Notes under the pieces: generated by a model
Database searches by the model: none
Told to the model about the DNA's origin: nothing
What the model saw: only the letters and a program-made list of their open reading frames with translations
In this document: positions 61,786-64,000 of the stretch, piece after piece
Numbering within the stretch: the stretch's first letter is position 1
Layout of the letters: each line of letters starts with the position of its first letter
Program-made: the position numbers and the translations under genes
DNA from: JAFGSG01 sp964626055
GTDB taxonomy: Bacteria > Spirochaetota > UBA4802 > JAFGDQ01
Reading direction: 5' to 3'
Assembly: GCA_964626055.1 (NCBI GenBank)
Contig: CAZVDF010000009.1
Span: 1 to 64,000, forward strand
Length of the DNA: 64,000 nt

Positions 61786-62109
61786 TCAAAAATCGCTGCT
61801 GATGATATCCGTGATATCCTTTTCACGATACAGATTTCTTTTCCATGTTTCTATAAGTGGGATCATGTATGGCAGTATTCTCATTGAATAATAAGACGGG
61901 AAAAGGGGCAGGCCCGCAAGATCCCCGAATACGGTCAGCATAAGCAGGTTATTCAGTTTCCCCTTTTCCTTCTTAAATTCGATCTCGATTTCATAAACCG
62001 TAAGGCCGTAAAAAAATTCGCGCAGGTTTTTGCATTTTTTGCTTACCTTTACCTTCAATAAGCTTAAGAAATCTCTCAATCTTGTTTTATTTCGCGAATT
62101 TTGTGCCAT
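61786..62109 (-). CDS. Hypothetical protein
   Basis: The 107-residue basic protein has KCKNLREFFYGLTVYEIEIE and a proline/aromatic stretch (LAGLPLFPSYYSMRILPYMI) that may contact membranes. I do not recognise it. It faces the candidate selenoprotein gene with convergent ends 11 bases apart and precedes nothing obvious. Coexpression with mrp (62243) is possible. Confidence 0.5.
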   Translation of the reverse strand: MAQNSRNKTRLRDFLSLLKVKVSKKCKNLREFFYGLTVYEIEIEFKKEKGKLNNLLMLTVFGDLAGLPLFPSYYSMRILPYMIPLIETWKRNLYREKDITDIISSDF

Positions 62110-62242
62110 TTTAATTCCAAATTATTTTCTGTTGCATAATTAATAAACCAAGATGCTTTCTTTTGAAAACCACTATTAACAGATGCCGGTTATCCATATT
62201 GCCGGTTTTAAAGCGGGATCCGGTTTATTAATTGCAATTTCA

Positions 62243-63088
62243 TCATCTGGAAATAATATTGTCAACAATCTGGCTAAAATTTGCCTGTGCAGGGCTGTTC
62301 TTTAATGTCTTATTGACGAAAGGTTCACCCGAATCCCCGTTTACGGTGATCTGGGCTTCAATAGGAATTTTCCCAAGAAAAGTAAGCCCCATATCCTTTG
62401 CCATCAGTTCTCCGCCGCCGGCTTTAAATATATCAGTGATCTTTCCGCAATGAGGGCAAATAAAACCGCTCATATTTTCAACAACACCCGCAATCGGCAT
62501 ATTTAACCTCCTGCAGAAAGTTACCGACTTGCGCACATCCGTAAGTGCCACGTCCTGAGGTGTCGTGACGATAACGGCTCTTTTCGGATTTTCTATAAGC
62601 TGCCCGATAGTCAGAGGCTCATCGCCCGTGCCCGGAGGTGAATCAATCACCAGATAATCGAGATCTCCCCATTCAACATCCTTTAAAAATTGTTTTATAA
62701 GACCGATTTTAAGAGGTCCGCGCCAGATCACGGCATCGTCGCTGTTCTGGAGCATAAATCCTATCGACATTACTTTTAGAAATTCATTATAATCAACCGG
62801 GATTATTTTTTCATCGTTAGCCTGTAAAGTAGACTTCTCAATACCAAGAAGCTTCGGAACGCTCGGGCCGTGGATATCAATATCGAGCAGGCCGGTTTTA
62901 TATTTCCTGCCTGCAAGCAAAGCGGCAAGGTTTACTGCAACTGTGCTTTTCCCCACACCGCCTTTGCCAGATAGTACGACTATTTTGTTCGCGATCTTTT
63001 CCATAGTCCGGCGAAGTTCTTCTTTTTCCCGGGCTTCATCGTGTTCCATTGCAGCGTCCTCCGCATGCGAATTTTTTTGTCCAATCAT
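62243..63088 (-). CDS. Mrp/NBP35-type Fe-S cluster carrier ATPase
   Basis: The 281-residue P-loop protein has VVLSGKGGVGKSTVAVNLAA (deviant Walker A, residues about 38-55), LLDIDIHGPSVPKLLG and IDSPPGTGDEPLT. The CxxC pair CPHCGKITD holds a bridging cluster. The first ~30 residues are a charged extension. It transfers [4Fe-4S] clusters to apo-enzymes, of which the window holds many (PFOR, Por, Nuo-like, NadA). It sits beside the IscU/NifU-like gene. Confidence 0.93.
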   Translation of the reverse strand: MIGQKNSHAEDAAMEHDEAREKEELRRTMEKIANKIVVLSGKGGVGKSTVAVNLAALLAGRKYKTGLLDIDIHGPSVPKLLGIEKSTLQANDEKIIPVDYNEFLKVMSIGFMLQNSDDAVIWRGPLKIGLIKQFLKDVEWGDLDYLVIDSPPGTGDEPLTIGQLIENPKRAVIVTTPQDVALTDVRKSVTFCRRLNMPIAGVVENMSGFICPHCGKITDIFKAGGGELMAKDMGLTFLGKIPIEAQITVNGDSGEPFVNKTLKNSPAQANFSQIVDNIISR

Positions 63089-63172
63089 ATCTTACTCCGA
63101 ATATTATTTTTTTGTTATTTACTCATCTTGACTGACTTTTTTATAAACATCTGCGATAGAATGATCACTATA

Positions 63173-63589
63173 TTATTTGCTGAAACCAGGTGTTTGCTGC
63201 AGATAGCTGTATTGAGCTTGATTTCTCTGAATATAATTAAGAATAGCTTTTTTAACCGCAAATGCACCAAGATTTGAGCAATGTTGCTTATGTTCCGGAA
63301 GGCCGTCAAGCGCGTTTACAATATCTTCATTCTTTATCATTAAGGCATCATCAATATCGTTTCCTATTACAAGCTCAGTCATAGCGCTTGCGCATGCAAT
63401 TGATGCCGGGCATCCGTGAATCTGGTATTTAACATCGCTGATAATGCGGCTCTCAACTTTTATATAAACACGCAGAAAATCACCGCAGCCTGGATCGCCT
63501 ACTTCGCCCACTCCGTCCGCATTGTCAATTGAACCGGCATTTCTCGGATTTCTGAAATGCTCTATTACTTTTTCACTGTATTCATTCAT
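63173..63589 (-). CDS. IscU/NifU-type Fe-S scaffold
   Basis: The 138-residue protein has the three cluster Cys: Cys35 in DPGCGDF (with Asp37), Cys60 in HGCPASIACAS, and Cys104 in KQHCSN. The N-terminal YSEKVIEHFRNPRNAG is the family opening. It builds [2Fe-2S]/[4Fe-4S] clusters for transfer, likely working with Mrp. No IscS is seen in the window. Confidence 0.94.
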   Translation of the reverse strand: MNEYSEKVIEHFRNPRNAGSIDNADGVGEVGDPGCGDFLRVYIKVESRIISDVKYQIHGCPASIACASAMTELVIGNDIDDALMIKNEDIVNALDGLPEHKQHCSNLGAFAVKKAILNYIQRNQAQYSYLQQTPGFSK

Positions 63590-63627
63590 GTATAATTCTC
63601 CAGCTTCATGTAGGCATAGATTCTATG

Positions 63628-64000
63628 CTAAAACTCAAACACAGCACCTACCGAAGCGCTGCGAAATTCGTCTTTAAAATACTGGGCAAACAGGCATTCT
63701 ATTTCAAAACCCGTACAATGGGAAGGAGCTATAATTTTAACTTTGTAATTTTTTAATGTATCAATAGCTTTCCCCACATATTCCTTCGGAGCGGTGCCGA
63801 GATGTGTGCCGCCGATCACTGCGTAGAATTCCCTGTATCCCGTATGCGAGGAAATATCGTCCAGTATTTCGATTATGCCGGCGTGTGCGCAACCAAGAAG
63901 CACGACCGGGCCGGACTCCGTCTTTATCAGAAGCGACAGATCGTCCATAAACGGATCGTCGACTATCTGGTCATTGACTTTCTGCTTAAGCCGGATATCC
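63628..64000 (-). CDS. MBL-fold metallo-hydrolase, cut by the window edge
   Basis: The C-terminal part only: the frame is open up to base 64000 and the true start lies beyond. VVLLGCAHAGIIEILD (metal His in GCAHAG), VIGGTHLG and IAPSHCTGFE are metallo-beta-lactamase ligands of the class that includes MptA-like and ribofuranosyl-pterin enzymes. An internal ATG at 63948 is not the real start. Substrate unknown. Confidence 0.85.
   Translation of the reverse strand, partial: DIRLKQKVNDQIVDDPFMDDLSLLIKTESGPVVLLGCAHAGIIEILDDISSHTGYREFYAVIGGTHLGTAPKEYVGKAIDTLKNYKVKIIAPSHCTGFEIECLFAQYFKDEFRSASVGAVFEF

Overview
The window is about 64 kb of AT-rich chromosome (roughly 40% GC by eye) from an anaerobic or microaerophilic Gram-negative bacterium. 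I favour Spirochaetota or a neighbouring diderm phylum at moderate confidence. Reasons: several SpoIIE-type phosphatases with long membrane sensor halves, small HAMP and TPR proteins, outer-membrane-type lipoproteins, two-subunit M16 peptidases, PFOR and four-subunit 2-oxoacid:ferredoxin oxidoreductase enzymes, and a small multihaem cytochrome next to KatG/PerR oxidative defence. No rRNA, tRNA, CRISPR array or complete transposase gene was seen. UGA is a normal stop for many genes here (for example tmk, the por delta subunit and the TPR lipoprotein).

Layout. 0-6.4 kb: M29 aminopeptidase, glycerophosphodiesterase, HAMP-like membrane protein, exported protein, MazG, Sua5/YwlC. 6.7-15.3 kb: tmk, a catalytically degenerate SpoIIE-like protein, an active SpoIIE phosphatase, an SppA peptidase with a beta-rich N-terminal extension, and a membrane chemoreceptor. 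15.3-19 kb: cold-shock protein, triheme cytochrome, NadA, another SpoIIE phosphatase. 19-31 kb: central carbon/electron metabolism, with single-chain PFOR on + and a seven-gene - operon in which PorCDAB-type subunits run straight into NuoE/NuoF/HoxU-like subunits. This block is bracketed by two nearly identical inverted ~158-bp hairpin repeats. 31-45 kb: alcohol dehydrogenase, CutA, a zinc-ribbon gene behind a perfect palindrome, a large hybrid histidine kinase with an HD-GYP partner, PerR/KatG, a KimA-like transporter behind a c-di-AMP (ydaO) riboswitch, and PyrG. 45-56 kb: PilZ protein, lipoproteins, CsgG/PEGA/TPR protein, two M16 peptidases, UbiA-like and BaiN-like proteins. 56-64 kb: PlsC, stand-alone AICAR transformylase, YjbQ, MshEN-like small protein, CheY, Pth, TauE-like protein, gamma-carbonic anhydrase, a candidate selenoprotein with two in-frame UGA codons, Mrp, IscU/NifU and an MBL hydrolase cut by the right edge.

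The most interesting signals are these. (1) A gene at 61406-61774 is only continuous if two UGA codons are read through, and a stem-loop follows the first. (2) A well-matching ydaO riboswitch lies upstream of the KimA-like gene. (3) Three families of small hairpin elements occur: one with 20-bp terminal inverted repeats and compensating stem changes, one with GAGTGCGTCCC ends, and one GC-rich branched hairpin nested inside a copy of the first. (4) The por-nuoEF-hoxU operon implies an NAD-linked 2-oxoacid oxidoreductase. (5) A pseudo-phosphatase/phosphatase pair is encoded with overlapping reading frames.
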